64,000 bases of DNA from Casuarina equisetifolia (GCA_028551475.1 CM052355.1:26563580-26627579), one strand, 5' to 3'. Positions 1 to 15,388 are shown, counted from the stretch's first letter. Program-made: numbers and translations. Notes: generated from the sequence alone by a model not told the origin.

Positions 1-10
1 TGGGGTTTGA

Positions 11-2552
<2,542 letters not shown>

Positions 2553-5500
2553 GCAGAATTTGTTCTGTGGCTGGTGGAGTTTCTAATGCTTCTCTTTGGC
2601 TACACGACAGGTCAATACATTTTCTTCTGTACTTAATATATCAGCTTCTTCTTCGTATACTAAAAGTTAGGCTGCTCTACTACACAGTTACTCTTGTACT
2701 TTCTACCTCTTCCTTCATCGAAGCAACGAAGCTATCATCCAAGGTGAAGGTGGTTTTTCACCACGCATGATCTGAAGGGCAAAAAATACAAGTCTTTAGA
2801 ATAATGCGAAATGAGAAATGTGAAATGTTCAATTATAGGATTTGATCTTCTGTCTTTACCAAAATAGAGGAATGTGATATGATAATCATGGCTTCCATTT
2901 CTATGGATCCACAGAATCGGCCATCTTTACACTGTTTTTCTTCAGAATTTCTGCCATTCTCTGCCAGAAGAGTTATGAAGTCCTTCGTGTTCAAATAGGA
3001 AAGGATTTAATCTGGTTATCAATATGACTACCCACTTAAGGCCATTCTTCAACAGAAGAGGACTCGGAGGTCTGCCAAGCTCATACCATTACTTCACTTT
3101 TACCCTCAATGGCCTCAGCAACAATGATACCAAGCAGGTATGCATGTTTAGCAAAACAGATTGAAATTGACAGCTTTGTACGTATCAGGAACAGTAGCAA
3201 TCTTAATTTTTTGGCCAAAATCACTTGTTTTTTTCTTCTTCTTTTCTTAAGTATCTTAGATTTTTTAAGCTCATATTTTACCTTTAATCATAATTTTGAC
3301 TCTAAAATTAATACTAAAGTTGGACATAGAAGGTAATATTTGTACGTGTTACCTTGGATATTAGAACAAGGAGCTTAAGGGTGCAATTTAATGGAACTTG
3401 ATCAAAAGAAGAATTTTTTTAAAAAATCATAAGCTCCTGCGACCCGAAACTCCTTAATCGAGGCTTAAAGGAGCACGACTTTTTTGTTATTTAAAAGTTC
3501 GTGCTCAAAAATCAAGCCAACTACGTTCACATATTCATTTCTTTTCCTTCATCATGAGCGCACATCATATCCACGTCTCATTTATTAATCAGACTTTCTT
3601 AACACGCGTTCAACGATGTTTAAGGATCACATTGGATAAGATTGTGCTGATACATACACTAATAAAATTAGTTCACATTAATTCTTAATAATGTTTGGTA
3701 AGATGGCGGCCTTTGTGGTGCATCACTAACTGGATTTTAACTTCTTGTCGAAGTGGAAACACCTTTCTTTTTTATGCATCTTTCTATGGTTAAGATGTCA
3801 AGCTCTCCTGCCCATCAAGATTCCATCATTTTTTAGCCGAGAAAATGAGTTGGGTCACTTCTGACTCTCGGTGTCTTTGGGGGTTTCCCATCACCAGATT
3901 GCCAGTTGGTAAGCTCAGTGAATATTTTGAACAAAATAAGAGCCAGGAAGAACACCACTTACTTCACAAATATACATATTCGAGGTTGGAGAAAAAATTG
4001 GCCATATCTGATCAAATCTTACCCACTTCGTTATGTCATAGAGTTAATGGTTAATCAGGGATTAATTTATTTGAGTGTCTTCACATACTAGAGTCCCTAT
4101 CAGCCCAAGCCCACCATAATTTTACAGAAAGGAGGAGGAGGCCATCTCAGGGCGTTTTTGACCCAGCTGGTCAGAGATGAACCACCGACAAGATTATATC
4201 AATATAGTTTTAAAATGATTGAACACATGATCCTGCTTACCCAAAATTTATCCAATTGGAATCACCATATTTGTTTCTCCCAAGGTCGCCTCCCCTGTGC
4301 CCTGGTCACCAGATCCAACTCTACTTTGTTTTGTTTTAGTATTATAATATTATGTTCAAAGTGTGTTAAAACATTAACGGAGAAATGAAGTGTCGCTTGG
4401 AATTGCTTTGTCATTTTGCGCTTACGAAATGGTGTCCACGCATGATATGATGTCATTTTATAAAGAGTCAAATGCGAATGAATTCTCAACACCTGTTAGA
4501 TAAGTGAGAAAATTCTGAGATTTGGTATTTGTTATTGCAATGTGAATATAGAAGACCGAAAATGATTTGCTAACTAATGGGTAACGTTGGAAAATTTTGA
4601 ATTGAAAATAACTCTAAGGATTCTGAAATTGTTTTGATTGAAAAAAACTTAAAAAATTTAAAGATTGGAAATGATTTGCTGACTAATGGGCAACATTGGA
4701 ATTTTCTTTTATTGAAAATAAGTTTAATGATTTTGAAAGTGTTTTGAACAGAAGAATTTCAAAGATTACGGAAGTATTTTGATAAAAACAAATTCAAGAA
4801 GTTTGTGAATTTGAAAATTTGTTATAAATTAAGAAAGAATAGGATTTGGTTTGACCCCATAGATTTGTCAAAAAGTTTTCATTGTATAATTGTTTATAGA
4901 TATAGTTCAATTCTTTCATTTTATTTGCAATTCTAGTGTTCATTTCAGATTTTAACAAAGTGAGCCACTTCTTTACTTATAGATTAGGTTGACACTCAAG
5001 GGCAGCATTTTCCCATGTTTGTTGCCTTAAATCTTTTAACAATTAAGAATTATGTTTCTACCATGGTCATGCTTTCGTTTTTCTTTTGTAATAGTGTGTA
5101 AATTGAGTTACATTGAATGAAATTTGAGTCTGATTAGCTTAATGGTGAATTACTAAGGATTCTAATTGTGAGGTTAGGGTTTAACACTTTACGTGATTTG
5201 GGTACGTATGTTATAATCTTAAAAAAAGTAATGAAATTTGAATAAAAAAAAGGTTCACCCTCGTGAATTTTCATGAAAATAGAACAAGAAGCCGGCAATA
5301 TGACTCATTATTTATTGTCCATATTATCGGTCAACGGTCCCGTTAAAGTAGTTAAATTGATAGAAAAAAAAAAGGTCGTTGTAACTGAAGAGATAAAATA
5401 ATAATAAAAAACCTAATAAAAGTATATACTAAAAGTAAGCATAGGTTTTGAGATCTCCTCTCACACGAGAGCCATTGCAAGCTCGGCTTCCGTTTCCTCT

Positions 5501-5565
5501 CGTGGCCGAAACAGAGCTGCGGAGACTCAGTTCGGGCCATCGTCCACCGCGCCCCTTAAGGTCAA
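2553..5565. other. Intergenic, GLR to SGP
   Basis: This is AT-rich sequence holding the GLR 3' end, with no ORF resembling a known protein. A diverged tandem duplication lies at about 4558-4780 (listed separately). The last 200 bp before 5566 are more GC-rich and should contain the promoter and 5' leader of the downstream GTPase gene. Confidence 0.6.
4558..4780. repeat. Tandem duplication, about 111-bp period
   Basis: The phrase AATGATTTGCT(A/G)ACTAATGGG occurs at about 4561 and again at about 4672. Both copies are followed by similar AT-rich text (TTGAAAATAA, then GTTTTGA). There are two diverged copies with no coding content. It may be an old non-autonomous element, but no terminal inverted repeats were found. 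Confidence 0.5.
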
Positions 5566-7856
5566 ATGACTGAACTTGGTCGGAAGGTTGTCCATCTCAA
5601 TCTTCGAAGGAGACTTCAGCGACGCATGTTGGTTCTCCGGCGATGGTTCGCCCGGGTTTTGGACCGGCTTCTCATGTGTTCCATAGGGAAACCTATCAGG
5701 TATCGGGTGTTAAAACGCGCCCCGGTGACATCTTCGTCTCCGGGTACCCCGGAGACCGCGTTTGTAGCAGAGAAGCAAGTGCCGCCGCCGTTTCATAACC
5801 ACGACGTGGACAGCTCGGACTTGGTTGCCGTGAAGATCACTCTCTTGGGTGATCGCCAAATCGGGAAGACTAGTTTTCTGGTTCGTGTTCTATGGTTTGT
5901 AAATAAAAGGAGAAGGGTTATGAACATATGACATTCAGTACCTGTTTACAGTTTAGAAATATATTGTTACAGGGCTAGTTTTCTGGTTTACATCGTTTAC
6001 ATGTGCGCGTATTTTCTTCATGTTGTTATTTCCGCCATTGATGTCTCCTATGATCTTTGGTTTTTATTCTTTGTTAAAGGAGAAGTATGTCGGGGAAGAG
6101 AAAGAAGAGGAACCCCAGCAGAAGAAAGAACTAAATATAGTAGACAAGACATTATTGGTTGGAGGTGCACGTATTGCATACTGTATTTGGGAAGTGGGAG
6201 GTACTTCTTCTCTTTCTATTCCATTTTTTTATTTCCACAACGTGAATCCATGTTTATGTGTTCCTTTGCAGCACTATTATTCCATTGTCTGGAGAACATG
6301 GGCTGCAATACTAGCGTTGTTTTCTGAAGAAATCTTTAAGATTTACAAGTTGCAATGTTCTGCCTTATGATAATGGCATCTGACCATTTGTTTTTCTATG
6401 ATTATGTTTATGCTTGTAGGTGATAAAAAATCTTGGGGTCACGTTGCAGCTGCTTGTAAGGATTCTGTAGCGATTCTGCTCATGTTTGATCTAACAAGTC
6501 GTTGTACACTAAATAAGTGAGATTGAAATCTTCAAAGTTTATGGGTTAATGGGTATAGTTTCTTGAACTTGGTTTTAATAGGTTTTCTGCCATTGCAGCG
6601 TCATAAATTGGCATAAAGAAGCGAGAAAATGGAATCAAGTATGCATCTAACCACGACAAATTTCATTTTTTTTTCACAGGTTTCTAAGTTCATTATGTGC
6701 TTAGAGGGCTATTGCTGTTTGCTGATGCCCATATCTGTGTTTTCTGTTGTATTCCTGATTTCACAGACGGCAATTCCTGTTTTAATCGGGACAAAGTTTG
6801 ATGAATTCATCCAACTCCCTATAGATTTGCAGTGGACGATTGCAAGTCAGGTAAAGCATCCAATCTTTTGATTTAAATTATGCCATTTGCATTGATTTAA
6901 AAAGTATGACATCATTTCTAGTAATATGCCAAAAATTAGACAAAGCCCACCTGTCGAGATTCATGGGATAACAATGAATTGCATTTGATGAGCAATCATC
7001 ACATCTATGGTTATTAAATTTAGAGAAGCATAGGAAGATGGTGTAATTTCATAGGCCTTCAAGCGCTTCATCATTTCTTAATTATCATTCATTGTTCTCT
7101 TATACTTCTAAGCGATCAAATCAGTATAATACTACCGAATATTTCTCGAGTACTTATCAATTGTCAAGATTGTGAATTATTACAGGGCCTTTATGTGGCA
7201 GACTAAGACTTTTCACTCTTGGAGAGTAGACAGGATTAGACACTGTCTGTCTGTCATGAAAAAGTATGGATAACGACAGAGAAGACTTTCTGAACACCGG
7301 AGAGTCTAGGATGGAGAAGGATGTTTGCATCCTTACAAAAGCTAACCAAAATTACCGTAGGCAAAATGATTTTGGTTCATTCAAATACTGACCAGCAATT
7401 TAGATCACAAGGGGTTACTGACCACTCATTTTGAGGATATTTTTTGGTTTCACTGACGTAACCAATCAGTCATATGGTCCTAATGCCTATCATGTCCCAT
7501 CTAAAAATGGGGCTCACGGCCAATCTTTTTTAAGGAGACAGTACGGATCCTTCCACAATTTCAGTGATAGTATAGGCTCTGAAACGACATCTTATTGGGA
7601 CAAAAGGGACTCATAAACTAAGTCAAATCATTCATTTTATAGCCCCAATGATCTGAATGTTGTTATCTGCTTTCTATCTTGTTTCTGACAGGCAAGAGCA
7701 TTAGCAAAGGCCCTCAATGCGACCCTGTTCTTTTCAAGTGCAACCTACAACATCAATGTCAATAAGATCTTCAAGTTCATCACTGCAAAGCTGTTTGATC
7801 TACCGTGGACGGTGGAGCGGAATCTCACTGTGGGAGAACCCATAATTGATTTTTAG
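5566..7856 (+). CDS. SGP2: Septum-promoting (Tem1/Spg1-like) small GTP-binding protein
   Basis: Ras-superfamily GTPase related to yeast Tem1 and fission-yeast Spg1, which switch on the septation/mitotic-exit kinase cascade; the plant proteins are thought to act with MAP4K/Mob-type partners. Exons: 5566-5880, 6080-6200, 6420-6516, 6599-6638, 6767-6850, 7692-7856, giving 273 residues. Visible motifs: P-loop GDRQIGKTS (95-103), switch II-equivalent WEVGG (142-146), FDLTSR (168-173), the base-specificity motif IGTKFD (198-203) and SSAT (234-237). The C-terminal end, WTVERNLTVGEPIIDF, is the hallmark of the plant family. The plant-specific basic N-terminal extension (about 85 residues, starting MTELGRKVVHLNL) supports the chosen ATG. 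There is no C-terminal CAAX box. All introns are GT..AG. The symbol follows Arabidopsis SGP1/SGP2; which of the two is closer cannot be decided here. Confidence 0.93.
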
Positions 7857-8786
7857 AAGGTTAATTTGTAGATAGCAAAATCTGAAAAAAGACTTGGAGT
7901 CAGCTTGTCACTGGAGCTGTCATGGTTATCACCCCACCTCGTGTTGCTCTGAAAGTCCAGGAGAAAGGGAGAGGGAGAGCCCACATCTCCAACTATGAAT
8001 AACATGTATGTTGTTCGAGTTCAACAATTGTAAAAGACTTCAAGATAGAAAGATGAAAAGAAAATAGAGATCTTGCTTTTTTCTTTTCAAAGAGAATCCA
8101 TTCCAATCAACCAGGAAATTCATCAACTTGCCCTCTTTTAGACCAGAGTTTGAAACGAGGAGGCTTACAAGGAAAATACCAGCAACACAAAATAGCCACC
8201 TCCTTCCCTTGCCTTCTACTTATCATCTTTTGTTGCCTACAGAATTAAGTGACAGGCAATAATATGGAATTTGTTCATGTTGCTGTTGCCGTCAATCCAA
8301 CAGCGCCCAATGAGAAAACATATCCCAATTGAGGAAAGATCACTTCCATCTTAGGATCAAATGTTCCTTTTCTCTAACAAAAGGAAAAGGTGAAACAAAG
8401 ATGTTTAAGCATATGACAACCAAGGATCTACCAATCTTTTTAATTCCAAATTATGGTCCATGAATGTATTATAAAAGCCTCAAATTCACAATACAAAAAT
8501 TGGTGAATGTCAAAACATTCACCGTTTGCCACCGGACGCTTTGTGATGCGATATAACTAAGCATTTAGCAATTTCATAAGATAAACAGGACATGCCTGAA
8601 GATGGTATAAATTGTGATCATTTTGTTACGTTTTGGCGTCCCCTAAATGTCTTTATTGTCGAATACATAGCCAACATCATGGTGTCACCACAACTTTATG
8701 AAGGAGGCATATTTGATAGCTAAGAAAGTGCGTAAGAACTGGACCAAAAACCAAAATTGCCTCCAGTGCTTTCTGCGCAAGGGGCT
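7857..8786. other. Convergent intergenic region
   Basis: This lies between the stop codons of the GTPase gene (+) and the small conserved gene (-), and must contain both 3' untranslated regions. No coding signal or repeat was seen. Confidence 0.55.
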
Positions 8787-11700
8787 TCATTCAAGTTTCA
8801 CCTCCTCTCTCTTTGGGGGATCCAAATCTAAATAGGTATACGGCTCCGTTGGCTCCTCCCTGCACAAACAAGAACACTGTCGGCATAATTGTGGCATAAA
8901 TCTAAGTATTCCACTGAATGCACGTCTACAGACATATGACCTTCAAAGTCGATGTGCCCACCATAGCGGACATCAACTCATGGACGGCTGACAATAAAAA
9001 ATAACTGTCGCCAGCAGAGCAACTCATGTAGAGTCATCGTCATCAACCAATTAGAGGGCATTTATGAGATACAAAGCACGAATATCTTTGTGGAATCTAA
9101 CTGTAAATGGCTCAGTATTCAGTTACAAAAATAGAATGGGACTGCATAGGAAACATCAACATACCCAGGTTTAGAACGCATGCATTGCCAGAAGAGTTTG
9201 AAAGGTCCTGGAATTGTCTTAAACGGGTTTCCCTCAAAGCATGCCTACACAACAAAGTGATGTCAGTTGAAACCTAGACAACTAAAGGCAAATCTTCTGT
9301 TTCTTCAAACCACTCAAGAAGGGAAACTGGAAAAAAGAAACAATCAGCAACTCTTTCTCACATGACTTAGCCATTAGCTGTACATTGCAGGAAGACAAGA
9401 AGAGATTGTAATTTACTAAACTTTGAAAAAAGCATAGGTAATATTGCCTCCTCTCCTCCATAAAAACTCATCCGAGTCCAAAACTGTGCTTTTAAGAACA
9501 ATGCAATCAACATGTGTCATTCAAATCCCCACTACAATTAAACTAATATCACCTAGATGAACTCAATTTACCATGTTCTGAAGAAATCACATACTGCTGC
9601 TTGGTGCAATGAAAACGACATGATAAAGCATGTCAAGATAAGTCTTCTAACTGGAGACCTTGTGTGTTTCACATCCGTTTCACAATTCATACTCTAAAAG
9701 CCCTTTCTCCCAAACAATTCTCTGCATTCTCCATGTTAAATTCTCCATCACACTAACCTGTTCTTCTTTCACATAAACATGCACAACATTTGTGCAGCAA
9801 ATGGCATTTCCTGTTTAAATTTATAATTTCTGCTTTTAGTTGCTGAGCACTAGTTTTCAAGAAAAGTGCCACTTCATAATATAGTTTGGCTGGAAATAAT
9901 CACAAACAAGTCCAACTTCAAAATCTTGATAGGAAGGTATTCCCATTCATCCCCACACTCTCGCCAAAAATTCTCACTTAATCAAGCACAGACAAGAGAG
10001 CCTGATATGATAAAGGCAGATTCAAGGAGACTACAAGGAGACTACAAGGACATCGGAGGAAGACAAAAAGCTAATAGTTTCTTTTACTAAGTATGGCTGC
10101 TGGAAATGGTTCAAGCTTTGACTTAAGTTATCCAATTGTAAAGCCTACTTTCATCACATTAAAATGGTGGACTGAAAGAATGCTCATCTCGGTTTACTTA
10201 ATAGGTCCCCAAAATCACTCGTTGCTTTATTTGTTTATATTTTTCATTAACCTATGTGTGCTTTCATTGCTGGTTTCTTCATTGAGGGCTGGCTTACATT
10301 TCTTAGCCTTGCTCTTGGCATAGCGTTTATTATCTTTGTTCATCATCTTCTTCCCCTTCAAAATCTTCTTCATAGTCTATAACGGTCAAAATTGTATGAA
10401 CTCCTTTGTTCTCCAACTCATATATCATTTCTCATCATTTCATGCCTGATCACACTTCCAAGTCCACAGTTTAATCTCTCTGGTACAAAATTTATTTTTT
10501 TTTATAGCCGGAGACAATGTGTCTAACATAACTAAAAATGGGTATAGTGATGGAAGGACAACTCTAACAAGGAACTCACTCTCAGAATATTCTAATTTTA
10601 GTCCTATCAAGGTGTTGGAGAATTTAAATCTTAAGTCTGGAAAGGAGTTATAATTGCAAAACATTGGAGAGGCTGGAATCTCATGACATTAGATGGGTAG
10701 TAGCTTGACTTCAAAGAGTTCAATGTTGACTTCTGTACAATTCCATTTCCCTTAGCTCTAAAAGAAATGTAATTAAAAACTATCTGTAAGTTCCTCAACT
10801 CATTCACTAAAGTTTAAGAACAAGCCTGACCTATAGTAATCTGTCCTATAATGAGGACACACCCTGTTCTAAAAGATCACATTCTCAATAATTTTTTCCC
10901 AAAAGCATTTAAACTTGACATTCTAGGGCCAACGCTCAAGAGAGGGAGGTGTAGCAAAGAAGAAGGGGAGCAGTATCAGCAAGTTCCTTTCGTCAAAGGG
11001 GAATCTGTATGCCTACTTGCATTCAACTTTTCAATGAAGTTACAGAAAGATAAGGTACTAGGCATAATTACATGACACAACCACAGTGCTAAGATCAAGC
11101 TCGATGAGCACAACAAATAGTTCTTGTAAAATAAGTTCTTGTTCTCTAAAGTCAGCCTGCATTAACTTTCTTTCAGTGCTTAGGGCTTCATCAGTTACTA
11201 TTGTGTTAGCAATTGCAGATGAGATTATGGAGAACTAACATGCCATGCTCATCAAATTTCTATTTAGTGGATTGAGGCCTCAAACTTCTTCTTGTTCACT
11301 TGCATATGGTCAGCAATAGCTGCTCAGATACTAGGAAGAACAGACAACTAGTCATAAAAAACCATTGGCACACCAACCTCAAGAAATGCTTAAAACAGAA
11401 CTCTATCTCGCAGGAAGACAACTGCAACTTAAACAATCTTTCCCCGCATGAACAAAGACGAGATACTCAAGAAGCCAAAAGAATCTCTTCTTAGTCCGGT
11501 AAACTGCCCAATTAATTGATGGCTCATCATCATCACCATAACCATCCTCAACTGAGTTATGTTCTGCCACCAAAGATTTTGCAAGCATCTAGGAGAAGCA
11601 TGCCAGCAGCTAGTAATGCTATCTCCTCAGAAACATACAGAGGGAGGAATTTTGGACAGAACCATCATAAGTGATTTCCAACACCGTTTGGGGGCACTAA

Positions 11701-12399
11701 ATATTTTCCAGTACTTGATGAATTCTTCTGCTCGTCTAGTTTTCCTAAGGAACACAGAATTTGATAAATCTTCACACCAGAAAAAAAAAAAAAAGCAGAC
11801 AAAGGAGACTAAGTAGGGCCAAGCAATTCTCTTCAAAACCCAAACCAATAAGCAAGTGTTTTTTACCCTATTTTTCTTCCTTTAGCTTTATTTCGCCATG
11901 GGGTTAAGAGTGATAATTTTTGCTTGGCAACCTAAAATGCAAAAGCAGGTCAAATTTCAGGATCTTGATAGGTTCCCAAATACCTGTTAACAAAAACAAA
12001 TAACAACAGAGGCCCTCCCACCCGTCCCTCTCTCACACAAAAAATTCCTACCAAAATCAAGCAAAGACATTGGCCCCAATTATAACCCAAGAATACTCAA
12101 TCCCCACACACATACACCAATTTACCCCATAAATGGATAGTCCTATCAACCAAGCCAAACCCAAGAAACTGAGCTCACTATTATCATATAAAAAAAAAAA
12201 GGTGCGGTAACCTAAGGTGTGTCCTTTGCAAGCGAATGAGAGAAAAATTGGCAAAGAGGGTTAAGTAAACGAGTATGAAGATTACTTGGATGACATCCTC
12301 GGCTCGGTCATTGCATCTATGGGCCTTTGGCTGACGGTGCTCCCCCTCCGGCGTCCCCCATGGACTCTGTCTCCTCGGCACCGGCCTTGTCTCACTCAT
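8787..12399 (-). CDS. Conserved plant protein of 88 residues, function unknown
   Basis: Three exons on the minus strand: 12286-12399 (38 codons), 9165-9244 and 8787-8859. The donor and acceptor sites are clean (CAA|GTAATC, TGTAG|GCATGC, CTGG|GTATGT, GCAG|GGAGG) and the phases fit, giving 88 residues. The protein is compact and polar: it opens MSETRPVPRRQSPWG, then HRQPKAHRCNDRAEDVIQ, then CFEGNPFKTIPGPFKLFWQC, and ends PPKREEVKLE. There is no signal peptide or membrane segment. I recognise the pattern as a conserved plant protein annotated as hypothetical and know no assigned role. An in-frame ATG lies 48 nt further upstream (12447), but 12399 gives the conserved start. The first intron is 3,041 bp, very long for so small a product. 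The gene sits divergently to the TMEM97 gene. Confidence 0.85.
9245..12285 (-). other. Long first intron of the 88-residue protein gene
   Basis: The 3,041-bp intron is bounded by GTAATC (at 12285, minus strand) and TGTAG (at 9245). It contains several short open frames on both strands, none recognisable. One minus-strand frame near 11403-11588 is rich in acidic residues (a VEDGYGDDDEPS stretch) but has no homologue that I know. No transposon coding sequence was found. Confidence 0.6.
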
Positions 12400-13033
12400 T
12401 TTTCCTCCCACTGATCTCCGGAAATCACAGGGATTGACAACCGGCAACAGCTTGTAAAATCTGAGCCTTTCCCCAAAACGACGCCGCTTCCGCTTTGCAC
12501 GTTTTTAAGGCATTCTTGTCTAATTCTAATAATTCTTGGTAATTTAAGTATTACATACTTATTATTCACAAAACAGTTAATATTAAAATAATTTCATAAG
12601 TTACTAATCACAGAGTTAAAAAATGATAAATGAGAAGTTATAAGAATAGAAAATGAAATAGAAAAGCTAAAATAACCTTCTTATGATATATAATTTCTCA
12701 AACCAGGTTCCAAACAGGCTAATTGGACCAAAAAAAAAAAAAAAACTCTTAACTCAGAGGTTTGGATTTGTATAAAATAAAAATTTTACATTTAAAAATA
12801 AAATTATTGTAATAAAATTTAAATGAGAGAATAATTTTTAAATCTTAAATTAGTTTTTTGGTTAAACCTTCACCTTCTAAAATTTCATTGTTAACCATGT
12901 AAGGGGACGCCGCTTCTATAAAAGCAGTGCCCTTTGAACTTTTCATGGATCTAGATCCCAATTTCTCTCTCTCTCTCTCTCTCTCTCTTACAGGTACGAG
13001 GACACGAGGAACTTTCAGCACGGAATCATCAAA
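12400..13033. promoter_or_regulatory. Divergent promoter region
   Basis: This 634-bp gap separates the start codons of the minus-strand 88-residue gene and the plus-strand TMEM97 gene. It holds an AT-rich core, a poly(A) run near 12729, the sequence TATAAAAG at about 12917 oriented toward the TMEM97 gene, and a (TC)n tract at about 12965-12988 that would fall in its 5' leader. Such pyrimidine tracts are common around plant transcription starts. Shared control is an inference from the layout. Confidence 0.5.
12963..12988. repeat. (TC)n microsatellite in the TMEM97 leader
   Basis: About 13 uninterrupted TC dinucleotides lie 46 bp upstream of the TMEM97 start codon. Confidence 0.9.
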
Positions 13034-14502
13034 ATGGGTGCTTTGCTAAAGCTTGTGGACGCTGTGCTCTTCCTCTTCTTCCTCGTGATGGCGCTCGCAG
13101 CACCGCTGATTGACGCGCAGACGTGTCTTCCGTTGAGTTTGTTTCCGGACGTGCTCGTCGACCTCAAGAAATGGTATGCCCGCGAGTACGGGGACTATCT
13201 TGTGGCGGAGAAGCCTAATTTCTTCGTGGGAATTGTGTGGCTCGAGCTTCTCTTTCAGTGGCCGCTTGCGCTGCTTAATTTGTATGGGATTCTAGGTGCG
13301 AAGCCTTGGTTTAATACCACTTGCTTGGTCCATGGGGTATCTTGCTTCACTGCCGTGGTAAATTTCTCTCTCTCTTTCTCTAATATGCTTTGCAATGTTC
13401 TATTCCATTGTAGACATTGTTTTTTTTTTTTAAAAAACTTTTTCACTGTTAAATCATTTTGAGTGGTTTTGCGTCCCAGATTCAGTATTTTTGTCTCTTT
13501 CTTCCTCGGTATCGGTGAAATGCGTTTGTTGCATGTTCTCTAGCAAATCAACGTGCGTGTGAGAAGAGACAATCATTTTCTTTAGTCGGTTTTAGGTCCA
13601 AGTTCTTGCTCTTGTTTTGGTATTGAAGATGTGAATCTTTTACATGAAGCCAAAATTTTATCTGTGTGCGAGAGAGGAACAGAGAGAGGCAATGAACGAA
13701 GCTTAGGTAATGAAACAGGAAGAAGGTGATATGCCGTATTTCAACTATGGGGAATGAATTACTCTTGCTTAGTAGTGTTACTTGTTGCCAATTATAACAG
13801 ACACATTTTTAGTTCTTGTCATTAGTTGTACGTACTTCGCTAGATATGACTTTGCAAACACTCAGAACAAATCAGCCTGTCTAAAACCAAAAGTGAATAT
13901 CGTCATCTAGCTAGTTTTTTGACATAAGCTGCCGAAGAAATTGTACCAAAACGGTGAACCAACTTGAAAAATCCAAATGATGAATTGAGTGATTGTGGAT
14001 GTTGACTGCATAGTTGGATCCCACCATCCAGGAGACTATGATATTTGTCCTTTGTTCACTTTAAGGGTTCATTCAGGGTGAAATCTATAGCACCATCTTA
14101 TCAGTGAAGTGTTTCAGTACTGTGATATTTATGTTGAATTAACTACTTTCACTAATGATCCAGAAATTTCTAGCCCGACCTTCTACAAATGGTATCCCGA
14201 GTTTGTTTATTTGATAAATTTGTAGGTTTTGGGGCTTCTATTCAAATTAGACTATGTCTAATCTGAAGTCCACTTCAGATGATTTATCACTTTCTTTTAA
14301 ATTTTGTGCGTTCTAATTTCAGGTTGCCATATTATCTGAGCTGATGTTGTCTGGCAAGGCATCTGACAAGCTGTTGTTGATGTACTTCCCATTCCTGGGT
14401 CTAAGTGTTTTAGCCTTTCTGCGTGGGTTGCTGCCACACTCTGGCAAGACCACTTCAACAATTGGCAAGAGACCTCTGATCGGAAGGAAAAAGAGGGTTT
14501 GA
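13034..14502 (+). CDS. TMEM97 / sigma-2 receptor-like EXPERA-domain membrane protein
   Basis: Two exons, 13034-13357 and 14323-14502 (GTG|GTAAAT and TTTCAG|GTTGCC, phase 0), give 167 residues, the usual size for the family. The EXPERA fold is a four-helix ER membrane bundle related to emopamil-binding proteins; animal TMEM97 binds sterols and NPC1. Hydrophobic segments lie at about 8-28 (AVLFLFFLVMALAAPLIDAQ), 62-85 (VGIVWLELLFQWPLALLNLYG), 95-115 and 125-142 (LLLMYFPFLGLSVLAFLRG). The acidic and aromatic residues around WLELLFQWP and the segment after PWFNTT match the pattern of the family's ligand-binding core. The protein ends KKRV, a KKXX-type dilysine ER retrieval signal. The ATG lies at the head of the first hydrophobic segment, just after the TC-rich leader. 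The plant function is not established. Confidence 0.91.
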
Positions 14503-15388
14503 GATACAACTTTGCAGCTCAAATTTTGTAGGCTTATGCGTTTCTTGACTGGGTTTGAAGATATTTTGATGACTTCCTGATTTATTTTTGATGCGTTGAA
14601 GGTTCCAGTGTAGTGGTAGAACTCCTGGCCGCCGTATGGTGGGTATTTTATAACTGGTTTAATTGACCTTCCACATACAATTAGTGCCTGAAAGGAAAAT
14701 GACAGCCGGAAATAGAGATGGTTTCTCTTAAGCTTGGGCCATGAGCTTGTTTCACTTAATTATAGATTCGTTTCTAACTTGATTGATTCCTGTTCTGCTC
14801 CCGTTAAGTGTGTGTTAATTTCATTGAACAGGAAAGATCCCCTGTATTACAGAATGATAGGAAAAAGAAAAAAAAGGATCCTGTGATTGATAAAAATGAT
14901 GGATGACACGAGCGGGTAGAATCTCTCAAAGCATGCAGTTTTTCTATTTGTGAGATAGTCTTCAGATATCTACAAATAATGGTCACCTTCTTATGAGAAA
15001 CCAGAGTTTTCTCAATTGGACTAATAACTATATGCACAGCACTAGATGTCCAACTTCTGAACTTCAGTTCTGTAGATGTTTGGTAGTAATGGAATTTGTG
15101 AAGAGATGAGAACATTCAATCGGCCACAGGAGAATCAGCACCTTTATTCTTGAAAACGCTTATATCAGAAGATTGAACAAACGGTTATGTCAAATTTTAC
15201 AGGTCTCACCAATGCTCTCAAACTTCTGCCCTAATTTTCTAAATCTGTGTGCTTCACCAACCTCCACCAAGCAGAGCAGTCACAGAAGAAGCCCAGTATA
15301 GATTTGCAGTTCTCGAAGCACATTCCCAAAAAGCCAACAGCATACGTAAGCACGTAGGCTCCCAACGTGGCCATTTACACGCGCCATG
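14503..15388. other. Intergenic downstream of TMEM97
   Basis: This contains the 3' untranslated region of the TMEM97 gene and then unremarkable AT-rich sequence. Nothing coding was recognised. Confidence 0.5.
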
